38,114 bases of DNA from Omnitrophica bacterium RIFCSPLOWO2_12_FULL_50_11 (lineage in GTDB: Bacteria > Omnitrophota > Omnitrophia > Omnitrophales > Danuiimicrobiaceae): NCBI GenBank assembly GCA_001804315.1, contig MHFT01000028.1, positions 1 through 38,114 of the forward strand. Reading direction: 5' to 3'. Every line of letters starts with the position of its first letter. The stretch's first letter is position 1. Shown here piece after piece: positions 8,994-16,621 of the stretch. Under the pieces are notes generated by a model. It saw nothing but the letters and a program-made list of their open reading frames with translations, searched no databases and was not told the origin of the DNA. The position numbers were made by a program, and so were the translations under genes.

Positions 8994-9413
8994 TCACCCG
9001 AATTTACGCAAAAGTTCTTCCAAAAATCGATTTGTCGTCTCTTGTGCCTTTAAAATATTAGTGAGATCTTGCTGCATTTGCTTTCCGTGCGTTGCGCTGT
9101 ACAGGACTAAGTTACGTACATGCTCATAACTTTTTCCCGTCACCTTTGTAATTTTGATCGCCATACGATCTTGAGCCGCGCGGACCACTCGGCCATCCAT
9201 TTCTACATCAACTCTCTCAGTGCCGTACGCCAAGATCAAGGTCACATGGCATAGACTTCGAACGGGAAGTTGTTTCCTGCAAAGGACCAAAAAACCATTC
9301 ACGCTCAGATCCTTGACCTGCCCAGAAACCGTTTCGCCTTGACTGGACGAAACTCGAACATTGACGGGTACCGGAACTCGCGTGTAATTCCGCTTGTCTC
9401 CAACTCTTCTCAT
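8994..9413 (-). CDS. PilZ domain protein
   Basis: 139-residue cytoplasmic protein with the two PilZ signatures for c-di-GMP binding: the Arg-containing KRNYTRVPV near the N-terminus and DLSVNGF (DxSxxG) around residue 37. The C-terminal third (THGKQMQQDLTNILKAQ) is probably helical and may be an output or oligomerisation segment. The start has a clear GAGGTG site. It lies 40 bases upstream of the MetE-like pair, but nothing links the functions. A second PilZ protein is encoded at 12382-12840. Confidence 0.85.
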   Translation of the reverse strand: MRRVGDKRNYTRVPVPVNVRVSSSQGETVSGQVKDLSVNGFLVLCRKQLPVRSLCHVTLILAYGTERVDVEMDGRVVRAAQDRMAIKITKVTGKSYEHVRNLVLYSATHGKQMQQDLTNILKAQETTNRFLEELLRKFG

Positions 9414-9489
9414 GGCACCTCAAAGGTCATCCGTTAGAATCCATTCACGACGTCTTTGCCACATCAATATATCACTTGTAACGCCCCGA

Positions 9490-10617
9490 TTACATGAGAA
9501 AATGGTTGAACAAGTAACCGATCAGGAGGACTTGCGGGAGTGTCACTGCAATCAACCATAGCGCTGTTTTTTTCCCCAAATTCGACCAAAGAAGGCCGAT
9601 TTCGGTGTAGTCCGTCACCACCCCGCCCATAAGAAAGGCAAACGTGTTCCCAAAAGCGCCCGTTTGCCGGTAAAGTTCAAAAGCAAGCGGTGCCGTTCCT
9701 TCCGAACACACTTCGACAACCGCCGCGACTAACATCGTCATGATAAGGCCGGAAAACGTAGGACCGAGAAACCGGTCAAATACGGCCTGTGGAACAAAAG
9801 CAGAGGTGAGAGCAGCTAAAACCATGCCCAGCAAAATCCAAAAGAGAACCATCTCTGCGAGCTCATAAGCTCCCTTTGCAATTCCCTTCAGATCATTCGC
9901 GGCGCCTTCCAAGGTAAACCGATAATCACGGAACCTTCTAGCGAAATCGCGGCGTATGGAGTAATTGAAGTCTACCGAAACCGAAAAAGGGTTGCGTTCA
10001 ATCCAATCCTTTTGATCCAAAATTTGAAAGACGAAGCCCGTCACCACAGCCACGAACACGGCGGCTAAAATGATGAGAAGTCCTTTCCAACCGAAGAAAC
10101 CAATCAAGATGATAGTGACCGGCAGATTCGCCCAGGGACTTGCCAGAAGGAAACTGATAACAGCCGGACCGGAGGCGCCCTTTTTGTGAAGCGCCATGGC
10201 GAGCGCTAAAACGCCGTGGCTGCAAGCACTCGCCAAAAGACCGCAGCCTGCCGCATAAAAGACCGTTCTCTTTTGGGGCCGACCGAGATATTTGGAAATG
10301 TAGGCTTGGGGCACAAAGTGTTCAATGACGCCCCCTAAAAAGAAGCCTAACGCAAGTGCCCACCAAATGATGCGCACGTAACCAAAGAAGGTGTGTCGGA
10401 ATGGCTTCAGGGCATCCGCAAAATGAGAAGCGGTAAGAAGAATAACAATGAGGAGAGAAACCAAAAGCAGAGCGTTGCGATACCAAGGTCGCTTCTGAAC
10501 AGATCCTCGATGATCGCAATGGAGGTGCGAGTCGTGCTTGCAACGTTCCAATGTCGTGGGGCGATTAAACCTTGATCGTTTCCTGCCCCGGCTGCCATTC
10601 GCATCCGGTGAGTTCAC
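9490..10617 (-). CDS. Membrane permease of the COG0701/UPF0718 family
   Basis: About 375 residues with 8-9 hydrophobic segments and the duplicated family blocks (AAGCGLLASACSHGVLALAM in the first half, CSEGTAPLAFEL in the second). The family includes ArsP-type organoarsenical exporters and YraQ-like permeases. The Cys/His motif CSHG suggests soft-metal or metalloid substrates, but this is unproven. The GTG at 10617 overlaps the upstream peroxiredoxin gene by about 50 bases and lacks a good ribosome site. A TTG just after the peroxiredoxin stop is an alternative that would still keep the Cys/His-rich N-terminus CKHDSHLHCDH, a likely metal-binding tail. Confidence 0.75.
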   Translation of the reverse strand: MNSPDANGSRGRKRSRFNRPTTLERCKHDSHLHCDHRGSVQKRPWYRNALLLVSLLIVILLTASHFADALKPFRHTFFGYVRIIWWALALGFFLGGVIEHFVPQAYISKYLGRPQKRTVFYAAGCGLLASACSHGVLALAMALHKKGASGPAVISFLLASPWANLPVTIILIGFFGWKGLLIILAAVFVAVVTGFVFQILDQKDWIERNPFSVSVDFNYSIRRDFARRFRDYRFTLEGAANDLKGIAKGAYELAEMVLFWILLGMVLAALTSAFVPQAVFDRFLGPTFSGLIMTMLVAAVVEVCSEGTAPLAFELYRQTGAFGNTFAFLMGGVVTDYTEIGLLWSNLGKKTALWLIAVTLPQVLLIGYLFNHFLM

Positions 10618-11089
10618 CTGTCTGGAGCGCTTGAAGCGTTCTTAGGGTTTCGTCCACACTGCGCCCGACAGGAAGATCATTGATCACCGCACTTCGCACA
10701 ATACTCTTAGGATCAATGATAAACGTCCCGCGAAGCGCGATCCCTTTCTCCGGAAGCAAAACGCCAAATGCTTCGGCAACATTGTGGTTCGTATCCCCTA
10801 CCATCGGAAACTTAACGGGACCCAGTCCGTGCTCCACCCAAGCTTTATGCGAGTAAACGCTATCGGTGCTGATCGAAACCACCTCCGCACCCAGTCTCCT
10901 AAAATCCTCGTAGCGCGAATTAAAACCCCGAATTTCAGTGGGACATACAAAGGTGAAGTCGAGGGGATAAAAAAATACAACGAGCCACTTCCCCCTATAT
11001 GAGGATAAGTCGATCGTGTCCACCTTGCCATTCGGCAGAAGTGCTTCTGCGCTGATACTAGGAATTTTATCCGAAACCCGAATACTCAT
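10565..11089 (-). CDS. Typical 2-Cys peroxiredoxin (AhpC/Prx1 family)
   Basis: 174-residue peroxide reductase. The peroxidatic C49 lies in DFTFVCPTE and the resolving C163 in TGCEWQPG near the C-terminus, as in typical 2-Cys enzymes; VSISTDSVYSHKAW and RGTFIIDP are family blocks. No ahpF or thioredoxin reductase is adjacent, so the electron donor is not evident. The strong AAAGGAGG site lies 8-10 bases before the ATG. Three 11-bp direct repeats lie just upstream. It shares an overlap with the downstream permease. Confidence 0.93.
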   Translation of the reverse strand: MSIRVSDKIPSISAEALLPNGKVDTIDLSSYRGKWLVVFFYPLDFTFVCPTEIRGFNSRYEDFRRLGAEVVSISTDSVYSHKAWVEHGLGPVKFPMVGDTNHNVAEAFGVLLPEKGIALRGTFIIDPKSIVRSAVINDLPVGRSVDETLRTLQALQTGELTGCEWQPGQETIKV

Positions 11090-11106
11090 TTTTCACGTCC
11101 TCCTTT

Positions 11107-11139
11107 ATAGTTCTCTTATGATTCTTTTACGGTTCTTTT
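11107..11139. repeat. Three tandem 11-bp repeats upstream of the peroxiredoxin gene
   Basis: The + strand units ATAGTTCTCTT, ATGATTCTTTT and ACGGTTCTTTT follow one another in exact 11-base steps just upstream of the ribosome site of the 2-Cys peroxiredoxin gene. One-helical-turn spacing fits a regulator binding array, but chance or simple-sequence origin is possible. Confidence 0.45.
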
Positions 11140-11157
11140 GCGTTTCCAGAAACTCGA

Positions 11158-11808
11158 TTAGGCTTGTCTTGATCGAGACATTCTCAGAAGACTGGCGAGA
11201 AAAATCATCGCTGCCAGGGCAACCAACCAAATCAATCCAAGATCAGGCCCAATGGAAACTTGTTGGACTAAACGTTCCGCAATGAAAAAAAACGGACTTT
11301 CTTCCGCTTTCGCCAATGCACTCGAAAATGCACTCCTAGCCAGACCGTCAAAATAAAGGATGCCCAACACGACGTAACTGGCGCAGACGGTCGTGAAACC
11401 TGAAGAAAAAATAAACGCCCCGCTCTTCTTCAAAAGCGCCAGAAATAATCCGACAACGAGCGCCAGATAAGCCAAGACCGCCGCAACCGGAACAAGGAAC
11501 CCTAATACTAAATTGGCCGCTTGCTTGCGCTCCGAAGCCGTGCCTTCCCCTTTGGGAGCGACTTCTTTCACGAAATCGATGAAATCAAAATCAGCCGTCA
11601 TTTTCTTTTCGCCCTGTTCCCCCGTACGGATGCCTTTTGGGATCGTTCGAACCATCTGCCGTACGCTCCAATTTTTCTTGCCGAACACCGGAACCGTCAC
11701 ACGGACAAACGGCAAAAAGTAGGTACTGAGTGCGCCAAGTAAGAAGACGTAAATCACGATCGTCCAAAAACGGTGCACTTTTTCATTAAACTTTGACGCG
11801 GTGGCCAT
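11158..11808 (-). CDS. Four-segment membrane protein of unknown function
   Basis: 216 residues, not recognised. Hydrophobic segments fall near residues 15-33, 98-125, 132-155 and 188-208. The first loop (about 35-95) is charged and would lie outside the membrane (KKNWSVRQMVRTIPKG, then an acidic stretch). It begins inside the end of the macrodomain gene (23-base overlap), suggesting translational coupling. No catalytic motif is apparent. Confidence 0.7.
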   Translation of the reverse strand: MATASKFNEKVHRFWTIVIYVFLLGALSTYFLPFVRVTVPVFGKKNWSVRQMVRTIPKGIRTGEQGEKKMTADFDFIDFVKEVAPKGEGTASERKQAANLVLGFLVPVAAVLAYLALVVGLFLALLKKSGAFIFSSGFTTVCASYVVLGILYFDGLARSAFSSALAKAEESPFFFIAERLVQQVSIGPDLGLIWLVALAAMIFLASLLRMSRSRQA

Positions 11809-12370
11809 GGGTTCTTAACTCCTTTTTGTTTGATGGTTGAGACGGAGTTTCTAAAGGTGGAGATACTAAACTAGAATAAGCCTCTTGATAAGCTTGAAGG
11901 GTTCGATCGTCGAAGAGAACGAAACGAACTAATTCAATCTCTGGATGTTGGTTTAAGTAATTTCTTGTCGTGTTGACCGCAATCGGTGCTGCTTTTTCCA
12001 CCGGATAACCGTAGACACCGGTACTGATAGAAGGAAAAGAAATAGATCTTATCCCATGTTTCGTGCAAAGTTTGAGACTGCTCCGATAAGCGTTGGCAAG
12101 CAATTCGGCATCCTTTGATTTGCCAGAATAAACAGGGCCTACCGCGTGAATGACATACTTCGCCTTTAACTTTCCCCCGCTTGTGATGACAGCGTTTCCG
12201 GTCGGGCAACCGCGATATTTTTTCTTAAGCTCCTTCATGATGTCAGGGCCGCCTTTGCGATGAACAGCACCGTCGACACCGCCGCCTCCAGCCAATCGGC
12301 TGTTGGCTGCGTTTCCGATGGCTTCTGTATCGGCTTCGGTAATATCCCCTTTAACAAATTCGATCTTCAC
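11786..12370 (-). CDS. Macrodomain protein (ADP-ribose-metabolite hydrolase type)
   Basis: 194 residues; the macrodomain spans about 1-165. The ligand loop NAANSRLAGGGGVDGAVH (about 20-37) and the second loop SISTGVYGYP match the MacroD/YmdB class that removes ADP-ribose from proteins or deacetylates O-acetyl-ADP-ribose. The basic C-terminal tail after residue 165 is not part of the fold. The GTG start at 12370 has AAAGGA about 8 bases upstream. Location near the NAD salvage genes suggests a link to NAD turnover, which is an inference. Confidence 0.9.
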   Translation of the reverse strand: MKIEFVKGDITEADTEAIGNAANSRLAGGGGVDGAVHRKGGPDIMKELKKKYRGCPTGNAVITSGGKLKAKYVIHAVGPVYSGKSKDAELLANAYRSSLKLCTKHGIRSISFPSISTGVYGYPVEKAAPIAVNTTRNYLNQHPEIELVRFVLFDDRTLQAYQEAYSSLVSPPLETPSQPSNKKELRTHGHRVKV

Positions 12371-12381
12371 GCATGAATCCT

Positions 12382-12840
12382 TTATCGATAAAATTCGGCA
12401 AATTCTGCTGAATGTTCCTCAATCCACCGCTTGGCTGCTTCTTCTTCCGACACCGCATACCCTTTTACTTCCGAAAGCTTTTTTCTAAACTTGTCAATTT
12501 GATAAAGCTGCTCCGCCATCCGAATCTTAAAAAGCTCTGATGGATTTGAAAAACACATGCCCGTTTCGTAAAAACCAGTGGCCGGATCCAGCAACGAATG
12601 AACCACCGACGCTTTCAACGAGAAGACCTTCCCTTTCACAGGAAAGCTGAGCTCAAACTGCGTACCGGGCCGATAGGATTTAGGAGCCAAAAATAGGAGA
12701 CCGCCGTCTGAAAGATTTTTTGTCCGACTTCGTTCCTGTACGCTCGTAGAAACGCCTTCGGCTCCCTTCTCGGGAAGGATTTTCCGGTAATGGATTGGAA
12801 GTTCAATAAAGTGTCGAGCACTGAAACGCCGTTCTTTCAT
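12382..12840 (-). CDS. PilZ domain protein
   Basis: 152 residues. The N-terminal ERRFSARH and IELPIHYR segment and NLSDGGLLF (about 43-51; NxSxxG) are PilZ hallmarks for c-di-GMP binding. The DPATGFYETGMCF strand completes the barrel, followed by a Lys/Glu-rich helical tail of about 45 residues. Separate from the other PilZ gene at 8994-9413 and only weakly similar to it. Confidence 0.8.
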   Translation of the reverse strand: MKERRFSARHFIELPIHYRKILPEKGAEGVSTSVQERSRTKNLSDGGLLFLAPKSYRPGTQFELSFPVKGKVFSLKASVVHSLLDPATGFYETGMCFSNPSELFKIRMAEQLYQIDKFRKKLSEVKGYAVSEEEAAKRWIEEHSAEFAEFYR

Positions 12841-12868
12841 GCAGGAGATAATCTATCAGATGGGCACC

Positions 12869-13522
12869 TCATCCGTCAATTGTCCCGCAACGTCGGGGTG
12901 CCGTCAAGATCTCGTCGCTTTTCGTGATATGAACTCCTGCGCGCTTCATTTCTTCGATGGAACGGTCCACGTCACCCGGACGTAAATTCACACCGCGAGT
13001 CGCATCGACAATGACGTGGGTACGAAATCCCAGCCGGACCGCGTCTAATGCAGTGTACTTCACACAATAATCGGTCGCGAGCCCCACGACATAAACGCCC
13101 GCAATACCTTTTTTTATGAGAAAATCACCAAGTCCCGTTGCTTTTCTGTGCCCGTTGTCATAAAAACCACTGTAGCTGTCGATTTCAGGATCCGTTCCTT
13201 TCTGGAAAACGTGGTTGATCCGATCAGTTTTCAGCTCCGATACAAATTCAGCGCCGACTGTCCCCTGTACACAATGATCTGGCCAAAGCACTTGTTCTAA
13301 GCCATTCAAGATGGTCACCTCGCCCGGCTTTTTACGATGGTTGCTCGCAAAACTCTTGTGATTCTTCGGATGCCAATCTTGAGTGGCAATCACGAGATCA
13401 AACTTCGCCTGCAAACGATTCACCAAAGGGACAATCTTGTCTCCCTCTCTGACCGGCAGTGCACCACCAGGGCAAAAATCATTTTGCACATCCACGATCA
13501 TGAAACAATCGTTTTTCTTCAA
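12869..13522 (-). CDS. pncA: Nicotinamidase
   Basis: Hydrolyses nicotinamide to nicotinate for NAD salvage. The isochorismatase-like triad is visible: D11 (IVDVQNDF), K108 (FQKGTD) and C153 (ATDYCV); D49 and H51 (TQDWHP) are metal ligands. At 217 residues it has the normal family length. The chosen TTG start has an AGAGG site about 7 bases upstream; an ATG at 13501 would cut off seven residues. It follows the nicotinate phosphoribosyltransferase gene by 13 bases, so the two form a Preiss-Handler salvage unit. Confidence 0.93.
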   Translation of the reverse strand: MKKNDCFMIVDVQNDFCPGGALPVREGDKIVPLVNRLQAKFDLVIATQDWHPKNHKSFASNHRKKPGEVTILNGLEQVLWPDHCVQGTVGAEFVSELKTDRINHVFQKGTDPEIDSYSGFYDNGHRKATGLGDFLIKKGIAGVYVVGLATDYCVKYTALDAVRLGFRTHVIVDATRGVNLRPGDVDRSIEEMKRAGVHITKSDEILTAPRRCGTIDG

Positions 13523-13535
13523 CTTTGCCTCTTCC

Positions 13536-14816
13536 TCATGAAACCTTTTTCAGTCGCGACCAATTTTTCTTTATCCTCCCGACCTTGGCACAAGGACGGC
13601 CGTCGTACTCAACCACATCAGCAGTAATATCAATCCGATGGCGCAAAAGGCTCGATCCTACTCCATACACATCGACCGGAACTTTTCGGCGTTCGAAGGC
13701 ACGTATCTTTTTCTCATCAAATCCACCAGACACCACAATTTTGAGCTCGCGACACCCCCACCGGTCAAATTCACGTCTCGCCACCCGGACAAGTTCCGGA
13801 CAAACCCCAAAGGAATCCTTTTGACGAACCGAACGATCTCTTATACTGGCGCTCGTATCGAATCGCACGCCCCAAAGTTTTCCCCTACCGGGGCCGATCA
13901 AGTCCTTCGCATACTCACAAAAGAAACCCGGGTCCACAAGCCCTCGGATTGAAAACTTTTCTTGAAGAAGGCGTTCGAGCACACGGCGTGTCGTGCCAAC
14001 ACAGTCGTTGTCCCAGTCGACAAGCGCTATGCGATTCACACGTGGATCCGTATGACGATCGAAAGCAAGAAAAGCCCCCGCAGTATCTCCCGCGTAACAG
14101 CCAACCAGAAAATGTGGAATTGTTCCCAAGCTTTCAACCCCCCAATAATCCGCATTCGCATCGGTGGAGACACCGAACGCACCCGCTTTCAACGCGGCGT
14201 AACCGTCTGTTGCTTGAACCCAATAGTGGTCAAATCGCGCCGAGAAAAATAAAATCTGTTTCTCTTTGGCAGCCGCCACCACTTTGACAACTGCTGTGGC
14301 GGTCGCCGTAGGGCGTGCCATCGTTCCGAGCAAAGGCGTCTCCAAATGCGTGAACAGCCGCGGATCACCCACAATAGCGAGAATAGGTTCAAACGACCGA
14401 ACCTTCGCACCGTCTTCCAAGGCGCAGACCTTAAGCTGTTTCCAGCCAGACATCCACAAACGATTCAGCTGTTCACGAACCCGGGCGCGCTCTTTTCCCC
14501 AAGCCAGGATCCCGCGTTTGTTTTGTTTCGCGCTTGCATCCTGAAAATGCCACTGCGTTTCCCGAAGCTTGCGGTACAGCTCCTCGGTTTTTACTGGATC
14601 TCGATAACAACCCGCGCAAGTTTTTAAAATCGCAATAGCCTCGTCAAGACCGCATACCACGGCATCTTCGCGAGGGAAAAATTGATACCCGACCGTCACG
14701 TTCTTTTTGTCTCGGACGAGGACATCGCGCGTGCGAAGGAAATATCGGTCTGTGTAGTAACCCGTCCGAAGCTTGTCCGTTGGGATTTTAAATACTGAAG
14801 GTGAAAGCCGCTTCAT
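13536..14816 (-). CDS. pncB: Nicotinate phosphoribosyltransferase
   Basis: 426-residue type II phosphoribosyltransferase that converts nicotinate and PRPP to nicotinate mononucleotide. The N-terminal KLRTGYYTDRYFLRT and the TPLLGTMARPTATAT segment are characteristic of this class. The phosphate-binding GFDEKKIRAFE region and the VYGVGSSL motif lie near the C-terminus. It is the first gene of the pncB-pncA pair. Quinolinate phosphoribosyltransferase is unlikely, since that enzyme is shorter and lacks the YYTDRY start. Confidence 0.9.
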   Translation of the reverse strand: MKRLSPSVFKIPTDKLRTGYYTDRYFLRTRDVLVRDKKNVTVGYQFFPREDAVVCGLDEAIAILKTCAGCYRDPVKTEELYRKLRETQWHFQDASAKQNKRGILAWGKERARVREQLNRLWMSGWKQLKVCALEDGAKVRSFEPILAIVGDPRLFTHLETPLLGTMARPTATATAVVKVVAAAKEKQILFFSARFDHYWVQATDGYAALKAGAFGVSTDANADYWGVESLGTIPHFLVGCYAGDTAGAFLAFDRHTDPRVNRIALVDWDNDCVGTTRRVLERLLQEKFSIRGLVDPGFFCEYAKDLIGPGRGKLWGVRFDTSASIRDRSVRQKDSFGVCPELVRVARREFDRWGCRELKIVVSGGFDEKKIRAFERRKVPVDVYGVGSSLLRHRIDITADVVEYDGRPCAKVGRIKKNWSRLKKVS

Positions 14817-14827
14817 AGGAATCGATC

Positions 14828-15412
14828 TTAAGAAGGGCCAACTGCGCGTCCGCCGTGCTCATGTCCCGCGTGCTCACGAGTACTGTGCTCATGATCGCCA
14901 TGCTCGTGAGAAGAAGTTTCTTCAAGCATACTTTTCCGCCCTACCCCAACACCATTTAAAAAGACCAGCCGGCCGCCCAAGTCTGCACCTTGAATCAAAA
15001 TGAGACCGACCAACACAAGACCAATAAGAAAAAAAATCCGGCCTTTTGGTGGTATGTGTGTTTTTGAAAAGAGCACCCAAAGGCTGAGAATCAAGCTCAA
15101 ACCAAGCACAACGAAGCCAAAATATTGGTGCACCATCATGATGTCGTGGGTTCCGCCGCCGTGCGGCACCGTTTTTTCTGCTTGGAGCCCTGTCCAAACC
15201 GTAATCGCCGCGGCGAGCGTCCCAAAATAAAGAACCCATTTACCGGCTACAAAGAGCTCATCCTTCCTAAATATGCTGCCCAAGAAATAGAAAGCAACAG
15301 ACGTAAGGATAAGTGCAACCGGAAAATGAACAAACAGAGGATGAATGTTGATGACGTCTTCTAAACCCTTCAGTCCCCACTGTACATTCTGAACGTTCAT
15401 GGTACCAAACAT
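14828..15412 (-). CDS. DUF2231-like membrane protein with His-rich tail
   Basis: 194 residues with four membrane helices (about 25-46, 55-75, 92-113, 124-143). The block NIHPLFVHFPVALI is typical of DUF2231 proteins, whose conserved His residues have been suggested to bind haem or metal. After residue 165 the tail is rich in His and Glu (EHGDHEH, EHAGHEH), a likely metal-binding end. The start has GAGGAGGGA. Not otherwise recognised. Confidence 0.75.
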   Translation of the reverse strand: MFGTMNVQNVQWGLKGLEDVINIHPLFVHFPVALILTSVAFYFLGSIFRKDELFVAGKWVLYFGTLAAAITVWTGLQAEKTVPHGGGTHDIMMVHQYFGFVVLGLSLILSLWVLFSKTHIPPKGRIFFLIGLVLVGLILIQGADLGGRLVFLNGVGVGRKSMLEETSSHEHGDHEHSTREHAGHEHGGRAVGPS

Positions 15413-15448
15413 ATTGATTCCCTCCTCGCATGGCGTACCTGTTTGTCG

Positions 15449-16231
15449 TCAAACGGCACGCTTTATTGGGTCACGACTTAAGTCTTGAAGCTGAGAGTGG
15501 ATTCGCTTGCCTTTCAAAGCCGCTAAGAGATATTTTAGAAATTCATTTCGAGAATCCGCACGAATGAGCTGGCCATGATAGGCGATCTTCATTTCACCGC
15601 GTTCCTCGGAAACAAAGAGAACCACTGCATCGGTCTTCTCAGTGATTCCAATGGCAGAGCGATGGCGAGTGCCAAATCCCATCGGAAGCGGATGATTTGT
15701 GGCCAGGGGCAAGATCGCCTTGACTCGTTTGATGCGACCATTGGTAACAACGATAGCGCCGTCATGTACGGGTGAACTGGTCGCAAAGAGAGCAACCAAA
15801 ATTTCCGATTTCACTTGCGCATCAAACGGAATCGAAGCACTCAGGTACGGTTCTAAATCAATCTTTTTCTGGATCACCACCAACGCACCAATCCGGCGGT
15901 TTGCTAAAAGTTCCATAGCGCGGAAGATCTCTCCTACGAAAGATGGCAAAAGATAGCCGTTATCATCACGCCCGCGAAAGAATTTTTTTCTGATCAGGAA
16001 AAGGATATCCCACAAAATATCGGCAACTAATAAAGCGCCTGTTCCGAAAACGATTGAAATCCCCAAGTACCGTATTATGTTTGACGTGACAACGTCGCTG
16101 GAGAGCCCAAACCCTGCCCAGACGCAAAACAGGACGATCAGGTATCGTGCCAACGCTGGCCAAATAGACATCCGCCACCTGCGCACGAGGAAGCCAACAG
16201 CGATGAACATTGCGAGAATGATGAACCACAC
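15449..16231 (-). CDS. dacA: Diadenylate cyclase (CdaA/DacA type)
   Basis: Makes c-di-AMP from two ATP at the inner membrane. 260 residues: three membrane helices (about 1-17, 27-44, 56-79) then the DAC domain. The catalytic motifs DGA (157-159 in PVHDGAIVV) and RHR (189-191 in GTRHRSAIG) are intact. The GTG start has GGAG upstream. In Firmicutes cdaA is followed by cdaR (YbbR) and glmM; here neither is beside it, so regulation must differ. DisA is excluded by the membrane N-terminus. Confidence 0.93.
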   Translation of the reverse strand: MWFIILAMFIAVGFLVRRWRMSIWPALARYLIVLFCVWAGFGLSSDVVTSNIIRYLGISIVFGTGALLVADILWDILFLIRKKFFRGRDDNGYLLPSFVGEIFRAMELLANRRIGALVVIQKKIDLEPYLSASIPFDAQVKSEILVALFATSSPVHDGAIVVTNGRIKRVKAILPLATNHPLPMGFGTRHRSAIGITEKTDAVVLFVSEERGEMKIAYHGQLIRADSRNEFLKYLLAALKGKRIHSQLQDLSRDPIKRAV

Positions 16232-16290
16232 AGTCGTTTCTCCTTCCGCGTGCAGACCAATTGTTAATTTTTATATGAGCCCCTCGCGCG

Positions 16291-16432
16291 TCATCCTGAG
16301 CGGAGTAGCGCTCAGGGTAAACTCCGCGAAGGATCTCGCGAGATCCTTCGGGCCTTTCCGCCTCCGGCGGATCCGTCCCGTTTTCTGGCGGGCGGCCCTC
16401 AGGATGAGGGGTCGCAAAACACCACGACCCCT
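16291..16432. repeat. Cluster of nested palindromes upstream of dacA
   Basis: The 390-base gap between the divergent dacA and MFS genes holds an outer inverted repeat TCATCCTGAG (16291-16300) / CTCAGGATGA (16398-16407). Inside are hairpins CCTGAGCG/CGCTCAGG (16295-16316), a 24-bp perfect palindrome with no loop (16327-16350, centre CTCGCGAG) and TCCGCC-TCC-GGCGGA (16357-16371). Just outside is AGGGGTCG/CGACCCCT (16407-16432). The GTCATCCTGAGC...GAAGGATCT text resembles REP-like units found in many bacteria. The rest of the gap (16433-16621) shows nothing I can assign. Confidence 0.7.
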
Positions 16433-16621
16433 TATTTATATGCTAAAAGATTTTACACGTCAATGGCCGGCCAAAAAAGCTGGATCTGCTCAAGGCAAAC
16501 GTTGTATTTACCGATAAAATACTAACAACGACGGATGACGAGAACTTTTGAATTCAAAACATGCTTGAGTTTGCGGTCCTATCGTCTCTGCCCTGATTAT
16601 CTCTGTTGAGCGAGCCCCTCT

